A stretch of 64,000 nucleotides of DNA from Gautieria morchelliformis (Eukaryota > Basidiomycota > Agaricomycetes > Gomphales > Gomphaceae). The notes beneath the pieces are model-generated. The model had not been told where the DNA came from, searched no databases, and was given only the letters and a program-made list of their open reading frames with translations. The stretch is taken from positions 61,909 to 125,908 of the forward strand of contig WHVA01000344.1 in NCBI GenBank assembly GCA_015179125.1, read 5' to 3'. The position numbers were made by a program, and so were the translations under genes. Each line of letters begins with the position of its first letter. Within the stretch, counting starts at the first letter, position 1. Positions 34,110 through 46,484 of this stretch are shown one piece after another.

Positions 34110-37100
34110 TAGGGTCGACGACGAAATGTTGACTTACATAAATTCCGATTGACTAGGACTTTGCTACTCCGCATCCTCGCTCCGCGTCCATGCCGGGGCG
34201 CCCTGGGGCCAGGCGCGACACAAGCTCTTCCGCTGCACTCCAGACCGTCCACCAAATCGCTCCAGTCTCGCGCGACAGTGCCCGTAGGCACCATCGTGCA
34301 AGACAAGAACACGCTCGCACCAACACTCCGATAGTGGCTCTGGCGGCGCGAACTTCACTGTCACGTCGACTGGACTTGCACTGTTCCTCCTTCATGAATA
34401 CGGCGACGACGATCGGATAAGTGGCTTTATTGGGGTCGGATTGCGATAGGGGTCAATCGAGCCACGGAGGAGCCGCTTGGCCATTGTGGAGGGGTCTGAA
34501 GTGGTTGCGAAGAGAACACAAACGAATGGTTATTGGCAGTCATGCGGTTGTTTGTGTGAATGTGCTTGGGTTGGGTACTGGGGAATTTCGGAGCGCAAGA
34601 ACAGGCCACCCACCCCAGGAGCGACAGCCAGCGGCCTCTGCGACGAACTCGAAGGTCAGCTTTTCAATGAGTACAAATACCCGCGCTAAGCAAGTCCGCC
34701 TCACTTTATTCAGGCGATACGTCCTTGAAATGGTATCCATATCGTCGCTGAGGGTCAGACAGGCTGAAAGGGTGAAAGGCATTGCTTCTATCCCCATGTC
34801 TTGGATGGAACTCCTTGGGGTCGTGCTAGAATAACTTACTGTGAGTTCGTTGACCTCGACCATATCTTTATTCCTTCCTTGGGGATGTTCGTGGTTTGAT
34901 AACAAACCATTCAACCGTGGTCCGGGACGAGCAAGGAACAAATCGCACACAATCGTAGTGAGGAGGAATCAGATGGGCGTTGGGCCAAGGTCGAAACGGC
35001 TGACTGGATGCTGGGGAAATATCCAAATTGTTTGTTCCCTTGCTATCGAGGAGGGGTCATCCCGGTAACGTCCCATACCTGTTGAAGCTGAAGAGAATTC
35101 AGGTTTGGGGAGATAATAACATACGGAGTGATCTCACAGTGAATGCTCTTATTTGTGGTGTCTTGATATGACTTCCCAAGGTCGTACTTCGAGATTCCAT
35201 GATGCTCAGGGTTAACTAAATCGCAGATATCTCAATCGAACTTAAGCAGGGTCGTGAAACACTCACAAAGATCCAACCTCTCCCCGTCCGGGCGAAAGTA
35301 CCTGTCCTGTTGATGCCTTTCCTATGTACCATGGCACTGCTTCGCTTCGTCTTCTCTCCAGTTTTCTGAAGGGCCACAGGGACAGCTGGTTTATCGCAAC
35401 ATCGCAAGTAACCACCTCGAAGCAGTATCGGGGCGACACAGGCACGGTATGCTGTTGCATCGCACATGGTTAGTTTTAGACCTAACTCAAGTCCTCTTGC
35501 TGTCGGCTCCGTATCGACCAGCGACTGATATATATGAGTGTATCATCCACCTTACCTTGGAGTTTCCTTGACAGTCTCCTAACACGGTGGGCTAGCCTTG
35601 TCCCACCGGATTGGATGCCTTCAGCCGATGGTGTGTGAGCCGTCTATGGACATGGTCCTTCATTGGAGGTGAATCGTGGCGTCGTTTGAGTATGCGCGCC
35701 TGGAGATTCGCCGAGGCTGGAAGAATACGAAGAATACCCTCTACTGTAGCTCCGCTGTTCCCCACCATTAGCTGCAATGGCGTCTTGAGGCAGAGCAGAA
35801 CTGCCGGTCTTTTCTTCCTTGGCGGACTGACGCTCTTCATGGCGCCTCGGCAGATCTACTAGTCAATCACACGACTAATCGACTATTTCTACCCCTAGCT
35901 TGGCCTTGTCAACTCTGCACAAAGCCACCTCACAATGGTCTCGGATTTGGCGGGTTGAAACGCGTCAAGGATATTGCTGATCATTCTTTGGTGCATAGTA
36001 GTCGGTATAACCTGCCTGGTGGTTTTTTAACGGTTGCGTGTCAGCTGGAACTGCATCCCTGTGTAATTTCCCCGCCCATACGCACAGACGGGGATGATCC
36101 AGGTTGCCTATACCCGATCCAGTATAGTATTCTACTGCAGACCTGTGGTTGCTACCCATATTGACTTCCGTCTTGATTCTTGAAGGTGCGCCTCGCTCTA
36201 CACTTCTATCAACCTTGTCATCTGGCGTTCTTGTAGCTTTGAGGCTTGCCAGTCTGTGTGTCTTTTGCAACTTGTGGCTCGCTTGTTTTGAACGTGAGCG
36301 ATTGTTTTCGTCCATACTGACTTGTGTTGATTCTTGATAGGTTTCTTGCCATGCTACTATTACATCTGTCAGTCTTGTACTCTTGGTTCTTGGAAACTTG
36401 AGGCCTGCTATTATTTAGGTGTGGCTTCTGCCGTTTGCGGCTTGCTTCTCTAGAACTGAATATTCACCGCCTACCCATTGAAAAGTAATACTACACAACG
36501 CTTGTCAGTCTTTTGATCTTGCCGTCTTGGTTTGAGACTTGCTGGGTCCTTGTCTGCGGTACGAAGTTTGACGCTTTCCGACTCGCTTGTCTTGAACGTG
36601 GAATATTCACATCTGCTCGTTTTAATCAAACAAAACGCTGGTGAAGCTTGTGTTCTTGCAGTCTTGATTTGAGACTTGCTGGACTCTTGTCTGGGGTACG
36701 AAAGTTTGACGGGTTCCTTGCCTTGTACTTGAATGTTGATATTTGGTCACGAAACATTGATCAGCAAATCATGCGAAGTTGTAGGTGTCAAGGTGCATTC
36801 CGTGGTTGTCGTCACTATACAAGGTTCCCATCCCACTCAACGTGACGCGGTAGTCTGCAGGAAAGCCGGACACTTTGTCAAGCGCAGTTCTTGCCCGATT
36901 CTGTGCGTTTAATCCTCCCACCCGTCCATGGCGCCCGTCCTCACCGATGCATGATTTGACGAGGTCCTCTCGATAAGCACGCCAAGCTGTCGACAAGCAA
37001 TCATTGACCACGGCGACGTCTAGCTGAATTCGGAGGAGGCACGGGCGTGCGCGTTCATTCAAGTTTCCCATGGCGCAACTTCCCCCTACAATGGTAGTCA
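34110..37100 (-). repeat. dispersed multi-kilobase repeat, copy B (inverted relative to copy A)
   Basis: This is the partner of 9380-12090, read on the minus strand. The leftmost block (about 34140-34400) encodes CLRALSRET and PGMDAERG where copy A has CLWAPSRES and GRLDAERT. A block at 36770-37071 encodes GGLNAQNRARTAL where copy A has GLDAQSRTSIP. A possible first exon lies upstream at 37055-37279 (MSTSTIIASTAAEVW). Both copies have GTAAGT or GTGAGT donors at matching places. Function unknown. Confidence 0.65.
36150..36750. repeat. diverged tandem array, about 130-150 bp unit, inside copy B
   Basis: About four units share the words CAGTCTTG, TTTGAGACTTGCTGG, CTTGTCTTGAACGTG and AATATTCAC (for example near 36284, 36440, 36588 and 36668). 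The matching part of copy A (about 9900-10230, opposite strand) shows fewer, similar units. No coding potential is apparent. Confidence 0.65.
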
Positions 37101-37284
37101 GTCCTGGTTACTGTACAATAACGACTCAAAGTTAATATCATACGCACCACACGGAAGTGTACCAACCATTTATTAGATGCGAAGTGTCGAGAAAGGACGT
37201 TAGAGATGAGGGCCCTTGTTTGTGGGGTCTCAAGCCAAACCTCTGCAGCCGTAGATGCGATGATAGTCGAGGTGGACACAGGAT

Positions 37285-37950
37285 CACAGCGTCGTTAGTG
37301 CCAACTCAAAGTCGCCGCCAGAAATATTAAAGAATGTCGACACGTGGACTGCTGATTGAATTTACAGCAAAGGCGACAAGTCAGGAGGGACATTGTCTAT
37401 AAGGTTGAGTGTCGTACGTACCAGCATGTTTCCGCCGCCTATCGCGTCATTTCATCATGGCAATGGATGAATCGCTGACATGCAGGCAAGCTAGCTTGTC
37501 GATAATAGTTTGCTCCTGAGTTGGATTAGGTATCCTCAACGATGACCAACGGTCTGATTATCCCATATCAATCATGAGGCTAATACTGTTAGAACAGAAA
37601 CGAGGTAGAAACACACATTCCCAGTACTTTGAGCCTCGACGGGTGTGATTGCTGGCCGACTATAATGAGAGCCGCGCAAGCCATGAGAGGCAGGTGTAAG
37701 ATCAATCGGGCGCTTATTCTGGTCGTTCTCATGCCAACGATACACGAATCAAAATTTGACCTCAGAGGATTACTGAGATGCTAGTACTATCCACCATCCT
37801 TAGACAATCATGTCAAGCTCGTACGTGAGGATAAACCCTTGCATGTGCCAACACGTCAACTGTGCGCAGCAGAACAGTATGTTTCGAATAGGCGTAAAAC
37901 CAGTACTGGTTACAGCTCCGCGTGTCGAGTCATGGCCACCTCAAGGCAGT
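37285..37950. other. intergenic, no gene recognised
   Basis: Only short open frames with no domain similarity. It precedes the small inverted-repeat element at 37955. Confidence 0.4.
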
Positions 37951-37954
37951 ACTA

Positions 37955-38138
37955 GGGGCTTTCAGTCCCGAGCTGAGAAGCAGCTTGTACGACCAGCCGG
38001 GGTCGCTGGTCGAAGAAGCTGCTTGTTGAAGTAGAGGGGTAGTTCAAGTGTTTTGGACAATCGCCCTCTGCCGGGTTCACCGCAAGAGTACCTGTCATTT
38101 TCCAACAAGCTGCTTCTCACCTCGGGACTGAAAGCCCC
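37955..38138. mobile_element. 184 bp MITE with about 35 bp TIRs and TA flanks
   Basis: The ends are inverted: GGGGCTTTCAGTCCCGAG...GAGAAGCAGCTTGT on the left, and the reverse complement of the same words on the right (ACAAGCTGCTTCTCACC and GGGACTGAAAGCCCC). TA lies directly outside both ends (37953-37954, 38139-38140), as for Tc1/mariner-type insertions. A second hairpin (GACCAGC/GCTGGTC) lies near the left end. No coding capacity. Confidence 0.85.
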
Positions 38139-38140
38139 TA

Positions 38141-38930
38141 CTCTTTCAGTCCAGCTTTCGATTCTCGATTCTCGGATCGCCCAACCCTGACCTAAATAAA
38201 TTAACATAACCGAGCTGTTAAATAGGTCGCTACTGTAAAGTTGGTATCAATTCCATACTTATAACAACGTAATATTTAATAAATAAAGATTATTTTTATT
38301 AATAAAATGTAACATTATCCCTCTCGTAGATCTCGATAACCTCCTCAAAGCATTACTCAGCATGCAGGCCCCAGACACACTACTTCCCCTAACCGCAATT
38401 ATTACTACGGTAAGATCAACGCCGTTACATTAGAATCCAGCATATAAGTAGAGCGTGCTTCCTCGAGCCACAGTGGAATGCATTGTGTATAGGCGTATGA
38501 GCGGTAGATTCAAATGGTATATATGATACGTATCGGCTGATGTGAAGTGCACGCGAGGCATATAAGGTCTCTGGATTCATGTATATTCCCCAGTCAAGCT
38601 TTCCTGACGTGACGGGCAGTGAGCGGCGGTCCGGCGGAGCCTCGGAGCCCGTTACGGTGGCCGTTGTGACGGTGGAATTTGGAAAATGGTAATTTTCTTT
38701 TTAAGTCCGAAATCTCAAGACATGGTCCATGTGACAGTGCTGAGATCCCGATACAGCACCGCCATGCAGCAAGTGTTAGAGCCTGTCCGAGATTTCCTCC
38801 ACCGCGGGCGAACTCCGCGGTGCCGGAGCCGCTTCTGATGATTACCTCTCTGGCTGGCCTTTTAATGGCCAGGAAAAATAATAGGCTCGAGTCTTTTTTC
38901 ACCCTCAAATCCTTTCATTATCCCCCACAT
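38141..38930. other. intergenic; upstream region of the F-box gene
   Basis: AT-rich to 38460, then mixed composition. No gene or clear repeat seen. Confidence 0.4.
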
Positions 38931-38935
38931 TCTCC

Positions 38936-41004
38936 ATGCCCCTCCCTGCCCCTCTTCGTTCATGGCTAGAAATCTGTCCCGCCGAGGTTTTGGAAGGTAT
39001 CGCCCTCGCCACAGTTTGCGAGAACCAGCCTGGTCCTCCGGCAGACATAGCTTCGCTCCTGCGAGTTTCCAAATCTATATTCTTCACAATATCCATGGAA
39101 AACAATCCGGGACTCTACGCAAAAATCTTTTCTATAAAATTCGACGACCGGGCAGCGGTGCGCAGACTAGGCGAAACGTGCAGGTATACGAGAAATAGAG
39201 CGAACGAACTCGCCAAAAGATTTCGTTCGTTGAAAAGGTTTAAGCTTATGGCATGTCGCCAGTTCTGTGCTTCCCCAACGGCTCGGGACGATCTCTGGTT
39301 GGCGTACCTGCTGTTTCTAGAACACGACCGGCACAACTACCAGCAGTTAGTTTCCTATGCGGCTGTCGACGAGTTTGCCAGCAGCTTTATATTAAATGGA
39401 GGACCCTTCCATGACGGGGTCGACGGCAATGGCGGTTGGAAAATCGACAGCGAGATTAATGCTCTAGCAGCATGGATATTTTGGTTCACAGATAAGGGTA
39501 ACTTCAATCATTTGCCGTATTCGTGAAGTCTGACGAGGTCATACACTACCAGATCGCGTCGCGAATGAAACTGGAGCTGACCGTAACCGCGTACTGACCG
39601 CCTTTGCACATACGTTTGTAGGGTCGTTCAAGGTGACTGACTTATTCATTCTATTCGTACACTTCCTGACACAACGCCGATCAGTACGCATCTACCCACG
39701 CCCCAATAACTTCGTTCCACCTTCCACCAAATATTACACCACTGCCACTGCCACTTTCGCCTGCACTTCCTCTCGCAGCGCGGCCGTCCTCGCGCCCAAC
39801 TTATTTGCAACACTTCGGCTTATATCTTTCGATAACCCCACCGTTGCTTACACCCGCAGCACTTTTGAGCTGCGCTGTCCGCCTTGAGACAGAGTATGCT
39901 GAGACCGGTGATGACCTGGCAGAACAAAAACAACCAACAACTAAGTTTGCGGAATGGGGTCAGGACGGCGGTAGCGAGCGGCATGAGCATGACTGGACCC
40001 GTCTGCTCACTTGCTACAGCCCGTGGACGCAACCCGTGACCAGGCGCGGCTGCGTGTTCACGCCCGGCATGGTCACTGGTACCTGGGTCGGTCGCATGTT
40101 TGTACGTCTCTTTCTCTGCGTACACCGTTGGCGTCCCGTTGACCTCGGTCTTCATCAAGGAAATTCCTCGGGACGAATATGATGCTCTTCTAGCACCAGA
40201 CCACTTTGCAGCAGCTCCTACCCCACCGCTTCTCTGTGTATATCCCAAGCCGATGCAGTTCGACGTTTGGTGAGCATGGATGGCACTAGATGAGCGGGAC
40301 ACTGAGCGCTTCCGTAAACCAGCGAATATCATGCTCACGACGATTCTCAGAAGATTGGTTATAACGACTTGAGTACTCAGGGCTCCGCAGGCGATGGGGT
40401 GCTCATGGCTTGGTGGCCTAGGGGTGTCGTCATGGACGAGACTGAGGTGTGTCATATAAATACCGCTACTATGCCCGAGTCCTTCGCCGCTCATCAGGAA
40501 TGGGTAGCGGAAGTTATACTTATCTTCGAACAATCCCCTGTGGTCATCGACCTACGATATCTTTGATCCGGTTTCAGCAGCAAGACGTACACTAGACAAT
40601 GAATACAGACGCACTGGTCCCTACACCCATGGCGTCTACGACATCATTATAACCGCTACGGTAGGTATAAGGAAGTGCCAGGCATATATTTTTCTGAACC
40701 TTTCCGCACGTACAGACCGGTGCTCACTTGGGTCACAAGTGGTTCTACGGGCGGGTCAGAGACTGGGATGGCCTTATTCTGCTGGTTAGCGTGGAAGTAC
40801 GTCTTTGTTTGCTGCTTGTGTGCAATGTGTACAAGCCATTGATTCTCATGCTTGGGAGAACAGCCGCCACTACCGACACCGACCCGGATATTCAGTGGCT
40901 ATATCCACGGAAATATGCATCTTGTGGGTAGATGGCGTGAAACTGCGACACCAGTGGATCAGCCAGGCTGGGAGGGTGTTTGGAGTATGACGAAGGTTGA
41001 GTAA
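38936..41004 (+). CDS. F-box-like protein of a large Agaricomycete family
   Basis: Probably a substrate adaptor for SCF ubiquitin ligase, inferred from the F-box-like start. Exons 38936-39497, 39553-39632, 39685-40101, 40160-40269, 40323-40446, 40508-40660, 40716-40796, 40864-41004 total 1668 nt (555 residues). All junctions are GT-AG and in phase. The N-terminus has CPAEVLEGIAL and SLLRVSKSIFF (F-box-like), then ALYARIF-type sequence (GLYAKIFSIKFD) and DDLWLAYLLFLEHD. The C-terminal half carries HDWTRLLTCYSPWT, TGTWVGRMF, GPYTHGVYDI, FYGRVRDWDGLILLV and SGYIHGNMHLVGRW, motifs I know from lineage-expanded Agaricomycete F-box proteins. No lesion was found, in contrast to the F-box pair at 4926-8175. 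Confidence 0.85.
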
Positions 41005-41009
41005 TTCAC

Positions 41010-43430
41010 GACCACACAGGCCAATTTCCATATCTCGACGGAATAAATATCCAAGTCTCTGAAGCATTCTGGTTGCGTGAAATTCAGTCTCCGATTTTAC
41101 GTCTTGAATTGGTAGTTGGACTGTACCAGCAGCCTGCTCATGCCTATTACTGTTCTCGAGTCGATATTGTATGAAGCTCCCGTACGTCTAGCCCAGCGTG
41201 ATATGGTGTTGTTTGTGTACCTGAAACAAACGCCAGCCGACCAACACTACTACTCAAGCAAATATCCTAGAAGCGACATTGGATACAGTTGCGATGCCAC
41301 AATCTCCCACACACTATTGTTTGGTGAAGAAACGTCAACATCAGCATTCTTCTCTAAGCTCGTATCGACCCTGTCGCTAAGAGGGTCGAGCAGCTGCGCA
41401 GGTAGGCGGCTGTTGTCCCTCTGTGCTTTTCTTGTGCTATCCTGACGTACTCGTGTAATAGCCCGTCATACACGAAGGTTCTAGTACCAGGATTCGCCAC
41501 CTAGCATGTGTCAGCGTGAGGTTAAGCCTTGGTTGTAAAGCGAGGAGGGGACTCAGCGATGATCGTGCTCTAACTCTATCTCCTGGAAAATTCACCTACA
41601 TTCATGCCTTCGTCGTGCGCTGCCGCGTTGGCCTCAACATTGGCAGTCTAAGGCACCCCTTATCTTTGGTCGTATGTCAGAAAACTCCAATTGAGTACGC
41701 TCTTTGCAGTGAACTGAAACTTTGTGCCTGACAGACTTAACCTCGGGGCTTCCGTCAAAGACCTTACCTGATGTTGTTCATCCAACCGCAATGGCATCGA
41801 GAACGTTGAGTTGACGTTCTAGGTAGCATTGCGGTTAAATCCTCATCGGGTACGGACTACAGGTTCCTGCCGCCGGTGCTCATTGTCAAAGTATGATCTT
41901 CCAGCTTCTTTCTCAGTAGGCATTGCGAGGTACCTCAAATGAATTCCCAAGAGACATCATACTCCCACATCTCCTGGAAGATCGTTCGCCTGCCGCCGTG
42001 TGACTCAACCACGGCGGTGACATATGCGACCTCAGGCTCATGCTACAAAATGATCCACGGAATACCCTATCCACGCTATCAGTTTCTTGGACATACGGGG
42101 CAGATTCAACTCCAAGCGTGTGGCCTGCAGGATTCGACGGCTAAGCCATCCGGGCGTGGCCGGCCTGCCTGTCCACTTTGGATACTCTCTTCTTCTCCTC
42201 ACTCTGAATCCGGGGCTTCCCACCCTGTCTAGATGACGAGAACTCGGGAAACCTACGCCTCATGGACGAGGTCTAATGTGGTCATAGCCTGAATTTTCCA
42301 GATTTTGTCGTGTGAGACAAAATCTGGAAAATTTTGTTCTCTTCAGGCGACTGCCTTAGACCCCTTCATGTAGGCTCTCACAGGTTCAGAAACAATACTA
42401 CATATACATATGGGCCGGAGCCGCCAAAAAAAAAGGTAAGCCCACGGCATTCATACTCCGCTCTGGCATCACGTGCATCTACTCATAATTCCTCAGGATT
42501 TCGTTGAAATTACCATGGTATCTGATTCGACGCTGTCGACCCAGTTCGATCTCCTCAGGGGACTCTACTAGCTCGGGGACTCATATACAAATCTTGATAT
42601 ATAGATATCAGCTATCCATGTGGATGTAAGTTCAAAATAACGTACGTCAACTTCGTCCCATGCTGCGACTGTCCCTTCCATTTTTAGGTGTTTCTCCATG
42701 TATTCCTGCCCTCTTTTCTCTATGACTTGGAGCAGTCCCCTCTCTACCTCACAGAACTGCCGTCCGAGCGAGACGGGATAGATGACTGCTTCCCTTCAGG
42801 GAAGTATTTCATGAGGTGCAATTAAGATAGATCTCCACCTCCTAGGCTATGGTGGTGTTCAGACCTCGCCTTGCGACAAGCCATGCCAGCTGGCTGATGC
42901 CTACCCAAGATGATGTCTTGTACAGCAGTGATGCGGACATACACTGAGTGAGTGTCGTGGTGCATGTATCAAGTAGCCTTTTAACAATGTTCACTCGATG
43001 AGCTATGCTGGCAAGCTTTTGCGGAAGTTGGGTGTATTATGTCTGCGGGCCATTTTACTGAGGCATCAGCCTGTCTGGAATCGGAAAGGCAACTGGGATG
43101 AATGTATAGGCCAACAGTGGCGTCCTGACCTTCGTGAGGCTGGCGTTATCGCTATTCTAATGCTGGTGCCCGAATCGACTCAGGTCTTTATCCAGCGCCT
43201 GCAACCACCTACGCTTAGGAGACCACCACCCACACTGAACCTTGGATTGCATAGCAGGAGAATGTTTTACCACTTCGATGATAGAAGATCAATGGTTGCC
43301 TCGGACGACCACGCTCCCATATAAGGACTGGTGCGCTGTGTGTCATTTAAACCTAATCTGAAGGCTCGAATATGGGCCTGCGCCGGACTGGTGCTTGAGT
43401 GAACCTGTTCCTAATATCATCATATTCCAT
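41010..43430. other. no gene firmly recognised
   Basis: Open frames of about 60-110 codons occur on the plus strand (41116-41445, 41939-42232, 42998-43324). Acceptor-like and donor-like sites surround them, so a spliced gene is possible, but I see no domain. One strong hairpin lies at 42288-42358. Confidence 0.35.
42288..42358. repeat. hairpin with 17 bp stem and outer GCCTGAA/TTCAGGC pair
   Basis: TTTTCCAGATTTTGTC is followed after six bases by its reverse complement GACAAAATCTGGAAAA. The outer words GCCTGAA (42288-42294) and TTCAGGC (42352-42358) also pair. There is no poly-T terminator context that would matter in a fungal nuclear gene. Confidence 0.75.
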
Positions 43431-43513
43431 GGTAACTATTACTGCAGGATATATGAGTGTATTTCTACCAAAATCAGATCTTATGATGTTAGATAGAATA
43501 CAGTATAATTACT

Positions 43514-43582
43514 TAGCATGTTATAGTTGGTAAAGCACCCTATATACTAATGGGGTTCCAGGTTCAAACTCCTGGTCTGGTT
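43514..43582 (+). repeat. tRNA-like SINE core
   Basis: TAGTTGGTAAAGCACCC, then GGGG and a perfect T-arm (CCAGG TTCAAAC TCCTGG, box B-like GGTTCAAACTCC). The acceptor ends do not pair, so this is not a working tRNA. It shares its layout and the final TCCTGGTCT-type sequence with the tandem units at 24127-24369. Confidence 0.5.
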
Positions 43583-43687
43583 AATTGAATTTTCATACTT
43601 GGGGTCTGTAATACTTTTGAGTATATATTCAATCATATATTCAATAATTTCACAGACCTCTAGTGAATCTTCTGTGATTTTTAAGGG

Positions 43688-44242
43688 TCAATATAAAGTA
43701 ATAGGAGTTGGACCTCCCTCTCCAGTTTTTGTTTTGTAAACCTTCATCCTTCCATCTTGTAGTATAAGTACACCATAGACTGTGATCTTTTCTTGTGATT
43801 GAGTTGTAGGATACAAGGCAAACATCATACTCCTTATTAGAGTATTATATATATAACATTCATTACATGTATCATATGCTACAACCAAAGGATACTTTGT
43901 TTTACCGTTCAATATGACTTTGGGAATCATTGTACAAAGGCAATCAGGACTTACCACCCATTGCAAAACCCTAAAATCTGAGATGCTTTGTATTATTAAT
44001 CTATGCAGCTCACCAGAACTATAGTCCTTTGGAAGGACAAGCTGTTGTCCACTAGAAAAATCTGACCATTTTTCCAAGAAATCATATTTGTCATGACAGA
44101 AGATGATTTCTGTGTGTATTTTCAAACCTCTTATTTGAATTACAGGCTTGTTGACAGTATCTAGTTCAAAGGTTTGGGTACTGCCTTTATTACCAAAAAA
44201 GGCAGATATCTTATGGACAATCCATTTTATAGTGAGCATCAT
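43688..44242 (-). CDS. hypothetical protein in an AT-rich island
   Basis: Uninterrupted 184-codon frame with an ATG at 44242. Not recognised. The protein is not low complexity: it starts MMLTIKWIVHKISAFFGN and contains ELHRLIIQSISDFRVLQW and CNECYIYNTLIRSMMF, and it ends in a basic segment KVYKTKTGEGG. Codon and base use are far more AT-rich than in the host genes of this window (CPR6, phosphatase, GST), which suggests a foreign or selfish origin. No introns are needed. It may be a real gene or the best preserved part of an element. Confidence 0.5.
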   Translation of the reverse strand: MMLTIKWIVHKISAFFGNKGSTQTFELDTVNKPVIQIRGLKIHTEIIFCHDKYDFLEKWSDFSSGQQLVLPKDYSSGELHRLIIQSISDFRVLQWVVSPDCLCTMIPKVILNGKTKYPLVVAYDTCNECYIYNTLIRSMMFALYPTTQSQEKITVYGVLILQDGRMKVYKTKTGEGGPTPITLY

Positions 44243-44904
44243 CTCCTAGTCCTTCATCCGTATGAATTAACAACTTATTACAGTCAGTTTTTATTTAGTA
44301 TGTTGTGTAGTCATGGTATTATATTATCAAACCTGGTAGAAATGCTAGCATTTATCTACCTGCTCATAGTTGCTTAGTGTATATAATCTTATGTCATTCT
44401 GTGATAATAGGCACTAAACAAATATTATCTATATCCGAAAACACAGCGCTAAGATATATAAAATACTCTCTACTGTCAAACAAGGCCATGAAACAAGGTA
44501 TGTCAACGAAGTCTAGATAAGAAAGAAACCCTTACACATATCAGCAGACACCAACACATATACAGTAACTGAACATGACAATGTCTTGTTGTTTGATATT
44601 ATTGCTGTTGGATCATGCATTCCTCCACCTTATGAAAAGTGAAAAGAGGACTACTACGATTTATAGTCCGAAACTTAGGTTATTCACAGTGACTGATATC
44701 ATAATTAGCCACTTACAGGCTGAAATATATAGCAAAAGGCATACAAAAAAGAGTCAAGTCTATTCTGCGACTGTAGATAATAATCACATGATTCTATAAC
44801 TAATAGAGGGTAGGAGCTGTAGTGATTATATGAATCCTGTCAGTTATCCAAAATGAAAAGTGGATATGAACTGAGTTTAATATAATATACAAGCTGAATG
44901 AACA

Positions 44905-45108
44905 ATGCCATATATCCCTACAACAGGAGATAAAGTGACATTCATACATCCAAGGACTGGGGAAGAGATGAAGGGTAATGTTAAAGAAGTACTTGACCTC
45001 CCAGGGAGAGCAATTATCATATATAAGAGAGTGAAAATCCCACCTTATGAAATACTGGTGCCGGTATCTTTACCTTTTGCGGCACTAACAAAAGTAGAAG
45101 ATAGTTGA
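44905..45108 (+). CDS. small hypothetical protein in the AT-rich island
   Basis: 67 codons starting MPYIPTTGDKVTFIHP, with alternating beta-strand-like sequence (KGNVKEVLDLPGRAIIIYKR). A small SH3/chromo-like barrel is imaginable but unsupported. AT-rich like its neighbours. Confidence 0.35.
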   Translation: MPYIPTTGDKVTFIHPRTGEEMKGNVKEVLDLPGRAIIIYKRVKIPPYEILVPVSLPFAALTKVEDS

Positions 45109-45475
45109 CCAGACCAACCCTGTTTATATACTAGAAAAGAATAAAATTGTCAGACATCACATTGGTAAGCTTTTTAAAACCCTTTTATACAACTAAATTT
45201 TTGTAAGGTGTCTGATTTGTTGCCAGATTATAGAAAAGAAGAGGGTGATATGGCAATTTTGTTGTAGGGAAATAAATAAATCTCCCTCCCAAGTGATAGC
45301 TGCACCAATGAGAATGTTTTTCCAGAAGCTTGTTAACTTCCTCAGTGAGTCACTCTTGTTGAGGCACAAGAAAAAAAAAAAAGAATGTGATAAGCTACAT
45401 AAAATGTTATCACGATATGTATCATTTTTTCAAATATATTGAATGATAAGAGTAGAGTTTTTTTAGAAGATAGAG

Positions 45476-46480
45476 ATGGATATCAAAGCTCTTTTGAGAA
45501 CCTCTATTGAAGTTGCTATAGACAAGCATATTAATTCCAATAACTTGGAGTGTTACTGGTATGCTCCCTGGACCATAATTCTCATGGGTTGCTTTGCTGA
45601 TAATATAATAATAACTCCTCAACATGCATTTGTTTATGCTGTAGAAATAGAGATGAGGATATAGAGTCTAGGATGTAATCCCAGCTTTTACCAATACTAA
45701 GTATATTAAGAAAAATAACTTTATAAATAGTACTACATATTTAACAGTAGAAATAAAAAGAAGTGTTAAAACTACAGAAGAACTTGAAAAGATCTTTAAG
45801 GATACTCAGGAGCAACTGATAAATTGGGTAACAGTACTATTCCTAGATACCAATTATGAAAGTGTATATGAAGTAGCTGCCATAGGGGAATATTGGAGAC
45901 TTATTAAATATAGAAATTGAAATCATAAGCAGCAACCCAAAAAACCTAGACTTTCTTGGGATAGTGATAGTTATGGTAAAAAAGTGGAGGTAGTAAAAAT
46001 AGTACAAGTATATGGACCGTTTGATAATTACAGGGGTATATATGAGGAAGGTCTTGATAAGCTGAAAAGATTGGTTATATGCTTAGAAACAAATTGATAT
46101 ACATATACTTGTTTAAAAGGATATTAGATATATACTACAGAACTCTAGTAGGATGGAAAGTAACAGAAGAAAAAATGATGGAACAATGTACTAGATTGGG
46201 AATGGAAAATGTTGAGAATGATTCCAATTATCTCAGTAAGCTAGTTGGAGTCATAAAAGGTCTTCACTGTCCCATAGTTAGATTCTCTTTAGAAAGACAA
46301 GAAGATCAAAAAGAAAAGGGTAAAGATATCCCTTTCGTACTGACAATATATGAAGGTCCCAAAAGAGAAGGAGAAATTGATGTAAATAAGATACTAAGTA
46401 CATTTCCTGATATATTTGAAACAATAAAAGGAGATCTTGGAATAAAAGGAGAACCTCAATTCATTTTAGGAGAACCGTAG
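45476..46480 (+). pseudogene. broken unrecognised protein in the AT-rich island
   Basis: Consecutive open pieces in different frames read as one protein: MDIKALLRTSIEVAIDK..CYWYAPWTIILMGCFADN (45476 on), then FTNTKYIKKNNF and TEELEKIFKDTQEQLINWV with LFLDTNYESVYEVAAIGEYW (45690-45917), a TGA at 45918-45920, QPKKPRLSWDSDSYGKKVEV (to about 46097), and KLVGVIKGLHCPIVRFSLE to the end at 46480. At least two indels and one stop separate them. I do not recognise the family. Confidence 0.5.
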
Positions 46481-46484
46481 AATA

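Noticed and set aside
36150..36750. CRISPR array
   Set aside because: Repeats are long, diverged and without unique spacers, and the organism is a eukaryote.
43514..43582. Functional tRNA gene
   Set aside because: The T-arm is perfect but the acceptor ends do not pair and the D-arm is incomplete; a SINE-type relic fits better.
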